From NCBI RefSeq assembly GCF_026343115.1, contig NZ_JAPEMC010000002.1, positions 434,001 through 498,000 of the forward strand: a DNA stretch of 64,000 nucleotides, written 5' to 3'. Source of the DNA: Streptomyces sp. NBC_00102. Lineage in GTDB: Bacteria > Actinomycetota > Actinomycetes > Streptomycetales > Streptomycetaceae. Positions 17,192 to 26,092 of this stretch are shown here, piece by piece; the stretch's first letter is position 1, and each line of letters opens with the position of its first letter. The notes beneath the pieces were generated by a model. The model was not told the DNA's origin, did not search any database, and was given only the letters and a program-made list of their open reading frames with translations. A program made the position numbers and the translations under genes.

Positions 17192-17944
17192 TCAGGTGGT
17201 CCAGGTGAATCGCGGCGTCCGCCGCTCCAGGAAGGCGCCGACGCCCTCCGCCGTGTCCTCGCTCGTCCGCGCCTGCGCGGCCCAGTAGGCGTCCCGGTCG
17301 GTACGACCGGTGGCGAACTCCTTCGCCGCCGCCTGGGTCAGCTGGGAGCGGGCCGCCAGGACGCCGCAGAACTCCGCGACCCGGCCCGCCAGCTCCGCCG
17401 GCGGCAGCACCTCGTCGATCAGACCCGTGCGCAGGGCCCGCTCCGTGCCGATCAGCTCCCCGGAGAAGAGGAGGTACTTCGCGGTCGCCGGCCCGACCAG
17501 CCCGACGAGCCGCCGGGTCGAGGAGGACGAGTAGACGATCCCCAGCTTGGCCGGGGTGATGCCGAACCGCGCTCCCTCCTCGGCGAACCGGAGGTCGCAG
17601 GCCGCCGCCAGCTGGCTGCCGCCGCCCACGCAGAAGCCGCGTACGGCGGCGAGGGTCGGCCGGGGGAACGCGGCGAGCGCCTCCTCGGCGGCCACCGTGA
17701 GCTCCGAGGTCAGCTTCCCGGGCTCCTGGAGGGAGGAGATGTCCGCTCCCGCGCAGAAGGTGTCGCCCGCGCCCGTGAGTACCAGTACCCGTACCGAGGA
17801 GTCGGCCGCGAGCCGTTCCAGCAGGACGGGCAGTTCACGCCACATCGGGGCCGTCATGGCGTTCCGTTTCGCGGGATTGCTGATGACGACGGTCGCCACC
17901 CCGTCCGCGACGGTGTGCTCCAGCTGTGGCTCGGTGCGGTCCAT
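17192..17944 (-). CDS. Enoyl-CoA hydratase/isomerase (crotonase) family protein
   Basis: The 250-residue protein has the crotonase fold: VVISNPAKRNAMTAPMWREL, LTGAGDTFCAGADISSL (oxyanion-hole loop), AAVRGFCVGGGSQLAAACDLRFA (second oxyanion element) and GITPAKLGIVYSSSSTRRLV. The two catalytic Glu of classical hydratases are not both evident (ACDLRFAEEGARFGITPAKLGI has Ala-Lys where one Glu is usual), so it may be an isomerase-like or alternative crotonase. It is a single gene, 74 bp upstream of the SalK-like gene and divergent from the HdeD-like gene. Confidence 0.88.
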   Translation of the reverse strand: MDRTEPQLEHTVADGVATVVISNPAKRNAMTAPMWRELPVLLERLAADSSVRVLVLTGAGDTFCAGADISSLQEPGKLTSELTVAAEEALAAFPRPTLAAVRGFCVGGGSQLAAACDLRFAEEGARFGITPAKLGIVYSSSSTRRLVGLVGPATAKYLLFSGELIGTERALRTGLIDEVLPPAELAGRVAEFCGVLAARSQLTQAAAKEFATGRTDRDAYWAAQARTSEDTAEGVGAFLERRTPRFTWTT

Positions 17945-18015
17945 GCGCCGGATGCTATCCGTACGGTTCGCTCCTATGATCCGACAGGGGGATCAACCGT
18001 CGCGAGGAGCTGTCG

Positions 18016-18651
18016 GTGGCCGATTCCCGGGTCCAGCGCAGGAAGCTCAACCGCAGTTTCGGCATGCTCGTCGTGCTCGGCGTCCTGCTGGCCGTCGCGG
18101 GCATCGTCGGTCTCGTCTACACCGGTGTGGCCACGCTCACCACGATGCTGCTCTTCGGCTGGCTCCTGCTGATCGGTGGCATCGTCGGTCTGGCGCACGC
18201 GGTCCAGTCCCGGGGCACCAACTTCGTCTGGCTCGCCGTCGTCGTCGCGGCACTGAACATCGCTGCCGGGGTGGTCGTGATCCACGACCCGCACGGCAGC
18301 GCCGAGGCGCTCACCATGTTCGCCGCGCTGCTCTTCCTCACCGGAGGGCTGTTCCGGCTCGTCGGCTCCGTGGTGGTGCGCGGACCGCAGTTCGGCTGGA
18401 CGCTGCTGCAGGGCGCCTTCGGTCTGCTGCTGGGCCTGCTGGTGCTCTTCGACTGGCCGCACAGCAGCCTGTACGTCCTCGGCCTCTTCTTCTCGCTCTC
18501 GCTGCTCTTCGACGGGCTCGGCCTGATCGCGATCGGTGTCGGCGGCCGGCAGGTCGTCGGCCTGGTCACCGAGCGGATGGCCGCGGACGGGGAGGACGGC
18601 GACGGTGACGGTGCGAGGCCGAATATTGCCCCAGAAGGTGGCCAGAAGTAG
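18016..18651 (+). CDS. HdeD-like multi-pass membrane protein
   Basis: The 211-residue protein has six hydrophobic segments in three hairpins (for example MLVVLGVLLAVAGIVGLVYT, TMLLFGWLLLIGGIVGLAHA and LFSLSLLFDGLGLIAIGV), the DUF308/HdeD pattern. HdeD in enterobacteria is linked to acid resistance, but the mechanism is unknown. The GTG start at 18016 has GAGGAG before it. The C-terminal tail is acidic and cytoplasmic-looking. Single gene. Confidence 0.83.
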   Translation: MADSRVQRRKLNRSFGMLVVLGVLLAVAGIVGLVYTGVATLTTMLLFGWLLLIGGIVGLAHAVQSRGTNFVWLAVVVAALNIAAGVVVIHDPHGSAEALTMFAALLFLTGGLFRLVGSVVVRGPQFGWTLLQGAFGLLLGLLVLFDWPHSSLYVLGLFFSLSLLFDGLGLIAIGVGGRQVVGLVTERMAADGEDGDGDGARPNIAPEGGQK

Positions 18652-18804
18652 TCCACATCCGACGCCGTCATACGAAGCCGGTCAATACGAGTCGATAGGT
18701 GCCCACTTCCTGTCAGTGGGCGGACCGGAGCTCAGAGGTTCTCGACACTCGTCAGTCAACGGACAGTGGTCAGAGATGTACGAACCGAGAGCGGGTGCCG
18801 GACA

Positions 18805-19260
18805 ATGGAGAGCCGCGGGAGTGTTCCGGCCCGACCCGTGCCGTACGAAGGGGTGTGGCGGTTCAGCGCCCCCGCCGTCGACGTATCGGTCCCCCAGGCC
18901 AGGCACGCGGTGCGTGACCTGATCGCCAGGCAGGGCGTACCCGTCGACGACGACATCCTCCAGGGGCTGCTGCTGATCGTTTCGGAGCTGGCGACCAACG
19001 CGGTCAAGCACGCCGCCCTCCTCTCGCCCGAGCTGGCGGTGGAGGTGGCCATCGGCACCGACTGGATCAGGGTCTCCGTAGAGGACAACCATCCCTACCG
19101 CCCCACCGCGCTGGAGACCGACCACGCTCAGACGGGCGGCCGTGGGCTGCTGCTCGTGAAGGAGATCACCGCCGAGGCGGGCGGCACCTGCGACGTCGAG
19201 CACACCACGACCGGCGGAAAGATCATCTGGGCGGTGCTCCCGCTGAGACAGCCGCTCTGA
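18805..19260 (+). CDS. Anti-sigma-factor-type ATP-binding protein (HATPase_c)
   Basis: The 151-residue protein is a stand-alone GHKL ATPase domain like RsbW/SpoIIAB. The N-box is LLIVSELATNAVKHA, followed by VEDNHPYRP (G1-like) and GGRGLLLVKEI (G2). Streptomyces has dozens of these, acting as kinases or binders of anti-anti-sigma or other partners. No sigma factor or STAS protein is adjacent, so the partner is unknown. The ATG at 18805 gives the compact domain; an in-frame ATG at 18766 would add 13 residues without a better ribosome site. Confidence 0.85.
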   Translation: MESRGSVPARPVPYEGVWRFSAPAVDVSVPQARHAVRDLIARQGVPVDDDILQGLLLIVSELATNAVKHAALLSPELAVEVAIGTDWIRVSVEDNHPYRPTALETDHAQTGGRGLLLVKEITAEAGGTCDVEHTTTGGKIIWAVLPLRQPL

Positions 19261-19359
19261 CGCCCCACGCGTCCGTCCGCCCGCACGGGGCGTGCGGCCC
19301 GGACCGGCACGCCGTCGCCCCGCGCGGCCCGCCGGTCGTACCACCCGTCCCGCCCGCCG

Positions 19360-19953
19360 TCACCAGCCGGCCGAAGGGCCCGTCAGCTCGCGGATGGCCG
19401 GCCGCGCCGCGTCCAGCACCGTCATGAACCACGCGGAGAACGGCCCCTCGGCGTGCCGCTCGGCCAGTTCCTCGGCGGTCACGAACACCGTCTCGCCGAC
19501 CTCCTCCGGGTCGGGCTCCGGGGCGTCCTGGGCCAGACCGACGTACAGGTGGTTGAACTCCTGCTCCACCAGGCCCGACGCGGGGTCGGGGTGGTTGTAG
19601 CGCACGGTCCCGGCGGCGGCCATCAGCGACGGCGAGATGCCCAGCTCCTCGTACGTACGCCGGGCGGCGGCGGCGAAGGGCGCCTCACCCGGGTAGGGGT
19701 GACCGCAGCAGGTGTTCGACCACACGCCGGGGGAGTGGTACTTGCCCAGCGCCCGGCGCTGGAGCAGCAGCCGTCCCCGCTCGTCGAAGAGGAAGACCGA
19801 GAAGGCGCGGTGCAGCCGACCGGGGGCCTGATGGGCGGAGAGCTTCTCCGCGGTGCCGATGGTGGTGCCGCTCTCGTCGACCAGTTCGAGCATGATCGCT
19901 TCTGCGGAGCCGTTCGACGAGCTGTGCGTCGCGGTGGCTGGTGTGGTCGGCAT
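19360..19953 (-). CDS. idi: Isopentenyl-diphosphate delta-isomerase, type I
   Basis: The 197-residue Nudix-fold enzyme interconverts isopentenyl and dimethylallyl diphosphate, supplying isoprenoid synthesis including hopanoids. Family motifs are LHRAFSVFLFDERGRLLLQRRA, the catalytic-Cys motif SNTCCGHP (Cys 82/83) and EQEFNHLYVG with the catalytic Glu and metal ligands. Of two close starts, 19953 was preferred because AAGGA stands at a suitable distance. The hopanoid cluster lies 10 kb downstream on the other strand. It converges on the anti-sigma-type gene. Confidence 0.95.
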   Translation of the reverse strand: MPTTPATATHSSSNGSAEAIMLELVDESGTTIGTAEKLSAHQAPGRLHRAFSVFLFDERGRLLLQRRALGKYHSPGVWSNTCCGHPYPGEAPFAAAARRTYEELGISPSLMAAAGTVRYNHPDPASGLVEQEFNHLYVGLAQDAPEPDPEEVGETVFVTAEELAERHAEGPFSAWFMTVLDAARPAIRELTGPSAGW

Positions 19954-20102
19954 ACCCATCCTTCGCTTTGGTTCCCGGCCTGGTGCGCCCGGACCCCTGG
20001 AGTCCGGTCAAGTCTGCCCCACAAATGCCGCTTGTCCGTACTTCGGTTCCGGGCATGTCAGCCCCCGTGCGGGCCGGGCGGCCGCGCGGGGGCTCCCTCA
20101 CG

Positions 20103-21035
20103 TCACCTGCAGAGTCTCGCCTCGTGGGCCGCGTGTCCGCTCGGTTCCAGCTGGAAGGTGCAGTGCTCCACGTCGAAGTGGTCGCCGACGCATCCCTGAA
20201 GGTCGTGGAGGAGTTTCTCGTGCCCGATCGAGTCCAGCATCTCCTGGTGGACGACTACGTGTGCGGAGAGCACCGGCATGCCGGAGGTGATCGTCCAGGC
20301 GTGCAGGTCGTGGACGTCCAGCACGCCGGGCAGCGCGATGATGTGGGCGCGCACCTCGGCCATGTCCACTCCCTTGGGTGCGGACTCCAGCAGCACGTTG
20401 ACGGTCTCGCGCAGCAGCTTCACCGTGCGCGGGACGATCATCAGACCGATCGCCAGGGAGGCGATCGGGTCGGCCGCCTGCCAGCCGGTGGCCAGGATGA
20501 CGCCCGCCGCCACGAGGACGGTGACCGAGCCCAGGGTGTCCGCGAGCACCTCCAGGTAGGCGCCCCGGACGTTCAGGCTGTCCTTCTGCCCGCCCATCAG
20601 CAGGGTGAGCGAGACCAGGTTGGCGATCAGACCCACGGAGGCGAAGGCGATGGCCAGACCGCCGCGGGTGTCCGCCGGAGTGATGAAGCGGTCGACCGCC
20701 TCGAAGACCAGGAAGCCGCCGACGCCCAGCAGCAGGAGGCAGTTGGCCAGGGCCGCCAGGATCTCGGCGCGGGCGAACCCGAAGGTACGGTTCGGTCCCG
20801 CCGGGCGGTTGGCGAAGTGGATGGCGAGCAGCGCCATGCCCAGCCCCAGCCCGTCCGTCGCCATGTGGGCGGCGTCGGCGATCAGGGCGAGCGAGTCGGC
20901 GAGTACGCCGCCGACGATCTCCATGACCATGACGCCGAGGGTGATGCCCAGGGCGGTCCGCAACCGCCCCAGGTACGCGGCCGAAGCCGTGGCGGGTGTG
21001 CCGTGCGTATGACCGTGGTCGTGGCCGGCCCCCAT
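20103..21035 (-). CDS. Cation diffusion facilitator (CDF) family metal exporter
   Basis: The 310-residue protein begins with a His-rich metal-binding stretch (GHDHGHTHG). It has six membrane segments with the zinc-site motifs ALIADAAHMATDGLGLG (His and Asp on helix 2) and YLEVLADTLGSVTVL (helix 5), as in ZnT/CzcD exporters. A cytoplasmic ferredoxin-like C-terminal domain follows (VRAHIIALPGVLDVHDLHAWTI). It probably exports Zn2+ or a similar divalent cation using the proton gradient. The start at 21035 leaves 7 bases from GGAGG, whereas the ATG at 21041 leaves only one. Confidence 0.94.
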   Translation of the reverse strand: MGAGHDHGHTHGTPATASAAYLGRLRTALGITLGVMVMEIVGGVLADSLALIADAAHMATDGLGLGMALLAIHFANRPAGPNRTFGFARAEILAALANCLLLLGVGGFLVFEAVDRFITPADTRGGLAIAFASVGLIANLVSLTLLMGGQKDSLNVRGAYLEVLADTLGSVTVLVAAGVILATGWQAADPIASLAIGLMIVPRTVKLLRETVNVLLESAPKGVDMAEVRAHIIALPGVLDVHDLHAWTITSGMPVLSAHVVVHQEMLDSIGHEKLLHDLQGCVGDHFDVEHCTFQLEPSGHAAHEARLCR

Positions 21036-21176
21036 GCGCATGCCTCCAGACGGTGGTACGGCTCGGGCCGTCGCCACCCGAGGAAGCCCAGTGAACTACG
21101 GGCCGGGGGTATCGGGCAACACGGTGTTGAACACCGTTGTCGTCTGCTCTGACCTGCACAAATGTGCGAGGGGTCG

Positions 21177-22160
21177 TCAGTGGCGGGCGGCCTCCGGGCG
21201 GTGCAGCAGCCAGCCCTCCCACGCGGACTCCACCATCTCCCGCGCGCCCCGGCGCGCCGACCAGCCGAGTTCCCCGGCGATGCGTGCCGCCGAGGCCACC
21301 GACTTCGCCGCGTCACCCGCGCGAGGCGCCTCCACGACCGGCTCCGTACGGTTCCCGGTGACCTCGGCCACCAGGGAGGCGAGCTCGCGCACCGAGACGC
21401 CCTCGCCGCGTCCGATGTTCACCGTCAGGTCACCGGGAGTGTCCCGCTCTTCCAGGTGGCGTGCGACCGCCAGGTGCGCGTCGGCGAGGTCGGCGACGTG
21501 GATGTAGTCACGGACGCAGGTGCCGTCCGGGGTGGGGTAGTCGGCGCCGAAGACCCGGGGCGCCTCGCCGCGCGTCAGCCGGTCGAAGAACATGGGGATC
21601 ACGTTGAAGACCCCGGTGTCCGCGAGGGCGGGCTCGGCCGCGCCCGCCACGTTGAAGTAACGCAGGCAGGCGGTGGACATTCCGTGGGCGCGACCCGTGG
21701 CGCGCACCAGCCACTCGCCCGCGAGCTTCGTCTCGCCGTACGGGCTGATCGGCGCGCAGCAGGTGTCCTCGGTGATCACCTCGGCCTCGGGGACGCCGTA
21801 GACGGCGGCGGAGGAGGAGAAGACGAAGGAGCGCACACGCGCCGCGGCGCAGGCTTCCAGCAGGACGGCGAGCCCGGTGACGTTCTCCCGGTAGTACAGC
21901 AGCGGCTGCTCGACCGACTCGTCCACCCGCTTCTTGCCCGCGAGGTGCACCACGCCCGTGACCGCGTGGTCGGCCAGCAGCCGGTCCAGCAGCGCACGGT
22001 CCGAGGAGGAGCCGCGTACCAGTTCGATGTCCGCCGGGAGCCGCGCGGCCACACCCGTGGACAGGTCGTCGAGCACGACGGCCTTCTCGCCGGAGGCAGC
22101 CATGGCCTTCGCCACGTGTGCCCCGATGTATCCCGCACCGCCAGTGATCAGCCACGTCAT
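21177..22160 (-). CDS. galE: UDP-glucose 4-epimerase
   Basis: The 327-residue extended short-chain dehydrogenase starts with the NAD motif TWLITGGAGYIGAHVAKAM. It has the family markers VVHLAGKKRVDESVEQPLLYY, the catalytic FSSSAAVYG and the YxxxK motif SPYGETKLAGE, then LRYFNVAGA and VRDYIHVADLADAH. The enzyme interconverts UDP-glucose and UDP-galactose for glycan synthesis. It is divergent from the surface-glycan operon at 22471, to which it could supply sugar nucleotides; that link is an inference. Confidence 0.92.
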   Translation of the reverse strand: MTWLITGGAGYIGAHVAKAMAASGEKAVVLDDLSTGVAARLPADIELVRGSSSDRALLDRLLADHAVTGVVHLAGKKRVDESVEQPLLYYRENVTGLAVLLEACAAARVRSFVFSSSAAVYGVPEAEVITEDTCCAPISPYGETKLAGEWLVRATGRAHGMSTACLRYFNVAGAAEPALADTGVFNVIPMFFDRLTRGEAPRVFGADYPTPDGTCVRDYIHVADLADAHLAVARHLEERDTPGDLTVNIGRGEGVSVRELASLVAEVTGNRTEPVVEAPRAGDAAKSVASAARIAGELGWSARRGAREMVESAWEGWLLHRPEAARH

Positions 22161-22470
22161 GCCGGTCAGCCTACGGGGTGTCCCGCAGCCCCCGGCCGGT
22201 GTCCCTCGCCGTCCGGGACGCCCGGCGGTGTACGGACCCCGCGGTTTCCGGGACGGCCGCGCACAGGGTTTGTCGCGCGGCGGCCCGATCAAGGAGGATG
22301 ATCACTAAGCGGCGAACAGCGTGCAGGGCTGACCCGAACAGAGCACAAATGGGCAGTGAACTCAACCTTCTGTTCATCCGATAGCCTCTGCCGATGTGCC
22401 GCAGGCTCGCCGGCCCTTACCGGGCCGCCCCGCGTGCCCGTCCATGCCCGGATCCAAGGAGTGAGTTCGT
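22161..22470. other. Divergent intergenic region between galE and the CDP-alcohol operon
   Basis: These 310 bp must hold the promoters of both galE and the long plus-strand operon. The stretch 22340-22385 is relatively AT-rich (GTGAACTCAACC, then GTTCATCCGATAGCC) and is the best place for the operon promoter. The ribosome site AAGGAG at 22456-22461 belongs to the first operon gene. I see no convincing small gene or terminator here. Confidence 0.5.
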
Positions 22471-24312
22471 CTGTCGACCGCCATCCTCACCGGTGTGCCG
22501 GTACCCGGGTCGTCGATCGAGGACGACCTGCGCGCCCTCGGCTTCGACGTCCGGCCCGCCGCCGACGCCGGTGAAGCCGCCGCACTCCTCCAGCACGTCC
22601 CCGCGGGCCACCGCGTCGCCCTCGTGGACCCCCGCTTCGTCGGCCACGTCCACGCACTGCGCCTCGGACTCACCGACCCCCGGTTCGCCGCCGCCGGTAT
22701 CCCCGGCGCGCTGGCCGTACAGTCCGACGCGCGAGCCGCGCTGCTGCGCGCGATGGACCGGACGATCGCGGCGGTCGGCGCCGGACGGCCGGTGGCCGAC
22801 GGCCAGGGACCGGACCGGGCCGAGGACCGCACGGTCCCGGGCCGCATCGCGCTCGCCCTGGAGGCCGAGGGGACGGCCGTACAGCGTCCCGAACTCGGCT
22901 CGCTCACGGCCACCGTCCCCACCACCCCCGAGGAACTGGCCGCCGCACGGGCTGCCGTCGCGGCCGTGGACGACGAGGCGGTACGGCTGCGCAGCGCGGT
23001 GAAGGCCCACGACGGCTTCTTCACCACCCACTTCATCAGCCCGTACTCCCGTTACATCGCCCGCTGGTGCGCGAGACGCGGACTCACCCCGAACCAGGTC
23101 ACCACCGCCTCGCTGATCACCGCGCTCGTCGCGGCCGGCTGCGCGGCGACCGGGACCCGGGCCGGATTCGTGGCCGCCGGGCTGCTGCTCCTCTTCTCCT
23201 TCGTCCTGGACTGCACCGACGGGCAGTTGGCCCGCTACTCCCTTCAGTACTCGACGATGGGCGCGTGGCTCGACGCCACCTTCGACCGCGCCAAGGAGTA
23301 CGCCTACTACGCGGGCCTCGCCATCGGCGCCTCCCACATGGCGGGCGGCGACAGCGACGACGTGTGGGCCCTCGCGCTCGGCGCCATGGTGCTCCAGGCC
23401 TGCCGGCACGTCGTCGACTTCTCGTTCAACGAGGCCAACCACGACGCGGTCTCCAACACCAGCCCCACCGCCGCCCTCTCCGACCGGCTCGACAGCGTCG
23501 GCTGGACGGTCTGGCTGCGCCGGATGATCGTGCTGCCCATCGGCGAGCGCTGGGCGATGATCGCCGTGCTGACCGCGTTCACCACGCCCCGGATCGTCTT
23601 CTACGCCCTGCTCGTCGGCTGCTCGCTCGCCGCCTGCTACACCACGGCCGGCCGCCTGCTGCGCTCGCTCACCCGCAAGGCACGGCGTACCGACCGCGCC
23701 GCGCGCGCCTTGGCCGACCTCGCCGACTCCGGCGTCCTCGCCCAGGCCGTGGCCGTCGTACGCCGCCCGGGCGGCGGCTTCACCGCCCCGCTGCTGGCCC
23801 TGGTGGGCAGCGGCCTGATGATCGCGACCGCCCTCCTCGCCCCCTACGGCAGCTGGTGGCCGGTCGCCGCAGCGGCGGTGTACACGCTCCTGGCCGGACT
23901 CGCCGTCTCGCGCCCCCTCAAGGGCGCGCTCGACTGGCTCGTCCCCCCCTTCTTCCGCGCCGCCGAGTACTGCACGGTCCTGGCGCTCGCGGCCCGCAGT
24001 GGCGTACCGCACGCCGTCCCCGCGGCGTTCGGCCTGGTCGCGGCGGTCGCCTACCATCATTACGACACGGTGTACCGGATCCGGGGCGGCACAGGCGCCC
24101 CGCCGCGATGGCTGGTCCGCACCGTCCTCGGGCACGAGGGCCGCACTCTCGTGGTGGCCCTGTTCGCCGCCGTACTCGGCACCCGAGCCGACTTCACCAC
24201 GGCCCTCACCGCGCTCGCCGCGGCCGTGGCTCTGGTGGTGACCGTGGAATCCATCCGCTTCTGGGTGTCCTCCTCGGCCCCCGCCGTACACGACGAAGGA
24301 GAACTCGCATGA
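22471..24312 (+). CDS. CDP-alcohol phosphotransferase with N-terminal nucleotidyltransferase-like and C-terminal membrane domains
   Basis: The 613-residue protein has three parts. Residues 1-175 look like a degenerate nucleotidyltransferase-type domain (STAILTGVPVPGSS ... RVALVDPRFVGH) without the nucleotide loop. The middle is a CDP-alcohol phosphatidyltransferase domain with the full motif DCTDGQLAR, then G and two Asp (residues about 247-272). The C-terminus is a membrane region probably matching DUF5941. CDP-alcohol enzymes move a phospho-alcohol from a CDP-alcohol onto an acceptor in the membrane. The most credible start is CTG at 22471, nine bases after AAGGAG; a GTG at 22495 would cut off a likely beta strand. 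The stop overlaps the next gene (ATGA). Confidence 0.85.
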   Translation: MSTAILTGVPVPGSSIEDDLRALGFDVRPAADAGEAAALLQHVPAGHRVALVDPRFVGHVHALRLGLTDPRFAAAGIPGALAVQSDARAALLRAMDRTIAAVGAGRPVADGQGPDRAEDRTVPGRIALALEAEGTAVQRPELGSLTATVPTTPEELAAARAAVAAVDDEAVRLRSAVKAHDGFFTTHFISPYSRYIARWCARRGLTPNQVTTASLITALVAAGCAATGTRAGFVAAGLLLLFSFVLDCTDGQLARYSLQYSTMGAWLDATFDRAKEYAYYAGLAIGASHMAGGDSDDVWALALGAMVLQACRHVVDFSFNEANHDAVSNTSPTAALSDRLDSVGWTVWLRRMIVLPIGERWAMIAVLTAFTTPRIVFYALLVGCSLAACYTTAGRLLRSLTRKARRTDRAARALADLADSGVLAQAVAVVRRPGGGFTAPLLALVGSGLMIATALLAPYGSWWPVAAAAVYTLLAGLAVSRPLKGALDWLVPPFFRAAEYCTVLALAARSGVPHAVPAAFGLVAAVAYHHYDTVYRIRGGTGAPPRWLVRTVLGHEGRTLVVALFAAVLGTRADFTTALTALAAAVALVVTVESIRFWVSSSAPAVHDEGELA

Positions 24313-25043
24313 TCGGCCTCGTACTGGCAGCCGGTGCAGGACGACGTCTGCGCCCCTACACGGACACGCTGCCCAAGGCGCTCGTGCCGGTGGACGGCGA
24401 GAAGACCGTGCTCGACCTGACCCTGGCCAACTTCGCCGCGGTCGGTCTGAAAGAGGTCGCGATCGTCGTCGGCTACCGCAAGGAGGCCGTGTACGCCCGC
24501 AAGGCCGAGCTGGAGGCCACGTACGGCCTCTCGATCACCCTGGTCGACAACGACAAGGCCGAGGAGTGGAACAACGCCTACTCCCTGTGGTGCGCCCGTG
24601 AGGTACTCAAGCGCGGCGTGATCCTCGCCAACGGCGACACCGTGCACCCCGTCTCCGTCGAGGAGACCCTGCTCGCGGCGCGCGGCGAAGGCCGCCGGAT
24701 CATCCTCGCCCTCGACACGGTGAAGAGCCTCGCCGACGAGGAGATGAAGGTCATCACCGACGAGAACGGCGTGCGGCGGATCACCAAGCTCATGGACCCC
24801 GCGACGGCCACCGGCGAGTACATCGGCGTGACCCTGATCGAGCCCGAGGCCGCCGAGGAGCTCGCCGACGCGCTGAAGGCGACCTTCGAGCGCGACCCGG
24901 ACCTCTATTACGAGGACGGCTACCAGGAACTGGTCAACCGCGGCTTCTCCGTCGACGTCGCCCCCATCGGCGAGGTGACCTGGGTGGAGATCGACAACCA
25001 CGCGGACCTCGCGAAGGGCCGTGAGATCGCGTGCCAGTACTGA
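24309..25043 (+). CDS. Sugar/alcohol-phosphate nucleotidyltransferase, LicC / inositol-1-phosphate cytidylyltransferase-like
   Basis: The 244-residue protein has the nucleotidyltransferase loop LVLAAGAGRRLRP (residues 5-16) and the catalytic LPKALVPV with Lys 23. NAYSLW in the stretch DNDKAEEWNNAYSLW recalls LicC, and NGDTVHPV marks the metal site. Enzymes of this branch make CDP-alcohols (CDP-choline, CDP-inositol) from CTP and a phospho-alcohol. Placed between a CDP-alcohol phosphotransferase and a glycerol-1-phosphate-type dehydrogenase, it probably activates the alcohol used by the operon. It overlaps both neighbours by a few bases, so translation is coupled. The base specificity (CTP or other) is inferred. 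Confidence 0.85.
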   Translation: MIGLVLAAGAGRRLRPYTDTLPKALVPVDGEKTVLDLTLANFAAVGLKEVAIVVGYRKEAVYARKAELEATYGLSITLVDNDKAEEWNNAYSLWCAREVLKRGVILANGDTVHPVSVEETLLAARGEGRRIILALDTVKSLADEEMKVITDENGVRRITKLMDPATATGEYIGVTLIEPEAAEELADALKATFERDPDLYYEDGYQELVNRGFSVDVAPIGEVTWVEIDNHADLAKGREIACQY

Positions 25044-26092
25044 CCCGGCTCATCCCCTCCCCGCTGGTCGTCGACATCCGCCGAGGCGCGATGGACGACC
25101 TGGCGGGGGTCTTGCACGACCAGCGGATCTCCACCTCGGGCAAGCTGGCCATCGCGATCAGCGACGGCTCCGGCCGCGCCCTGAAAGAACGCCTCGCGCC
25201 GCTCCTGCCCGGAGCGGACTGGTACTCCGTGAGCGACGGCACCATCGACTCCGCGGTACGGCTCGCCAACGGGATCAAGGGCAACCGGTACGACGCCGTG
25301 GTCGGCCTCGGCGGCGGCAAGATCATCGACGTGGCGAAGTACGCCGCCGCGCGCGTCGGGCTGCCGCTGGTCGCCGTGGCCACCAACCTCTCGCACGACG
25401 GCCTCTGCTCCCCGGTCGCGACCCTGGACAACGACAACGGCCGCGGCTCCTACGGCGTACCCACGCCGATCGCCGTCGTGATCGACCTCGACGTGGTCCG
25501 CCGCGCGCCGGCCCGGTACATCCGTTCCGGCATCGGGGACGCCGTCTCCAACATCTCCTGCGTGGCCGACTGGGAGCTCGCCCAGCGGATCAACGGCGAG
25601 GAGGTCGACGGGCTCGCCGCCGCCATGGCACGCCAGGCGGGCGAGGCGGTCCTGCGTCACCCCGGCGACATCGCCGACGACGAGTTCCTCAAGGTGCTGG
25701 CCGAGGGACTGGTCCTGACCGGCATCTCGATGGCGGTCGCCGGCGACTCGCGCCCGGCCTCGGGAGCGTGCCACGAGATCAACCACGCCTTCGACCTGCT
25801 GCACCCGTCGCGCGCCGCCAGCCACGGGGAGCAGGTCGGCCTGGGCGCCTGCTTCGCCATGCACCTGCGCGGCGCCCACGTCCAGTCGCAGCAGATGGCA
25901 GACGTCTTCCGCCGTCACGGCCTGCCCGTGCTGCCGGAGGAGATCGGCTTCACCGCCGACGAGTTCGTCGAGGTGGTCGACTTCGCCCCTCGGACGCGCC
26001 CGGGACGTTTCACGATCCTGGAGCACCTCAACCTGTCCACCGACCAGATCAGGGACGCGTACGCCGACTATGCAAAAGCCATCCGTAGCTGA
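25031..26092 (+). CDS. sn-glycerol-1-phosphate dehydrogenase-family (EgsA/AraM-like) enzyme
   Basis: The 353-residue iron-alcohol-dehydrogenase-superfamily protein has the G1P dehydrogenase pattern: GLGGGKIIDVAK at residues 92-103 (nucleotide binding), TNLSHDGLCSPVA at 119-130 with the family SHDG motif, and likely Zn ligands Asp170, His248 in GACHEINHAFD, and His265 in ASHGEQVGLG. Such enzymes reduce dihydroxyacetone phosphate to sn-glycerol-1-phosphate, the archaeal-type enantiomer; a few bacteria have them (AraM). The GTG start lies inside the preceding gene and the end overlaps the next. Product stereochemistry is inferred from family; related polyol-phosphate dehydrogenases are the alternative. 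Confidence 0.82.
   Translation: MPVLTRLIPSPLVVDIRRGAMDDLAGVLHDQRISTSGKLAIAISDGSGRALKERLAPLLPGADWYSVSDGTIDSAVRLANGIKGNRYDAVVGLGGGKIIDVAKYAAARVGLPLVAVATNLSHDGLCSPVATLDNDNGRGSYGVPTPIAVVIDLDVVRRAPARYIRSGIGDAVSNISCVADWELAQRINGEEVDGLAAAMARQAGEAVLRHPGDIADDEFLKVLAEGLVLTGISMAVAGDSRPASGACHEINHAFDLLHPSRAASHGEQVGLGACFAMHLRGAHVQSQQMADVFRRHGLPVLPEEIGFTADEFVEVVDFAPRTRPGRFTILEHLNLSTDQIRDAYADYAKAIRS

Noticed and set aside
22345..22385. PHO-box-like repeats (ACTCAACC and GTTCATCC) ahead of the CDP-alcohol operon
   Set aside because: The two half-units are 12 rather than 11 bp apart and match GTTCACC poorly, so PhoP control is not supported.
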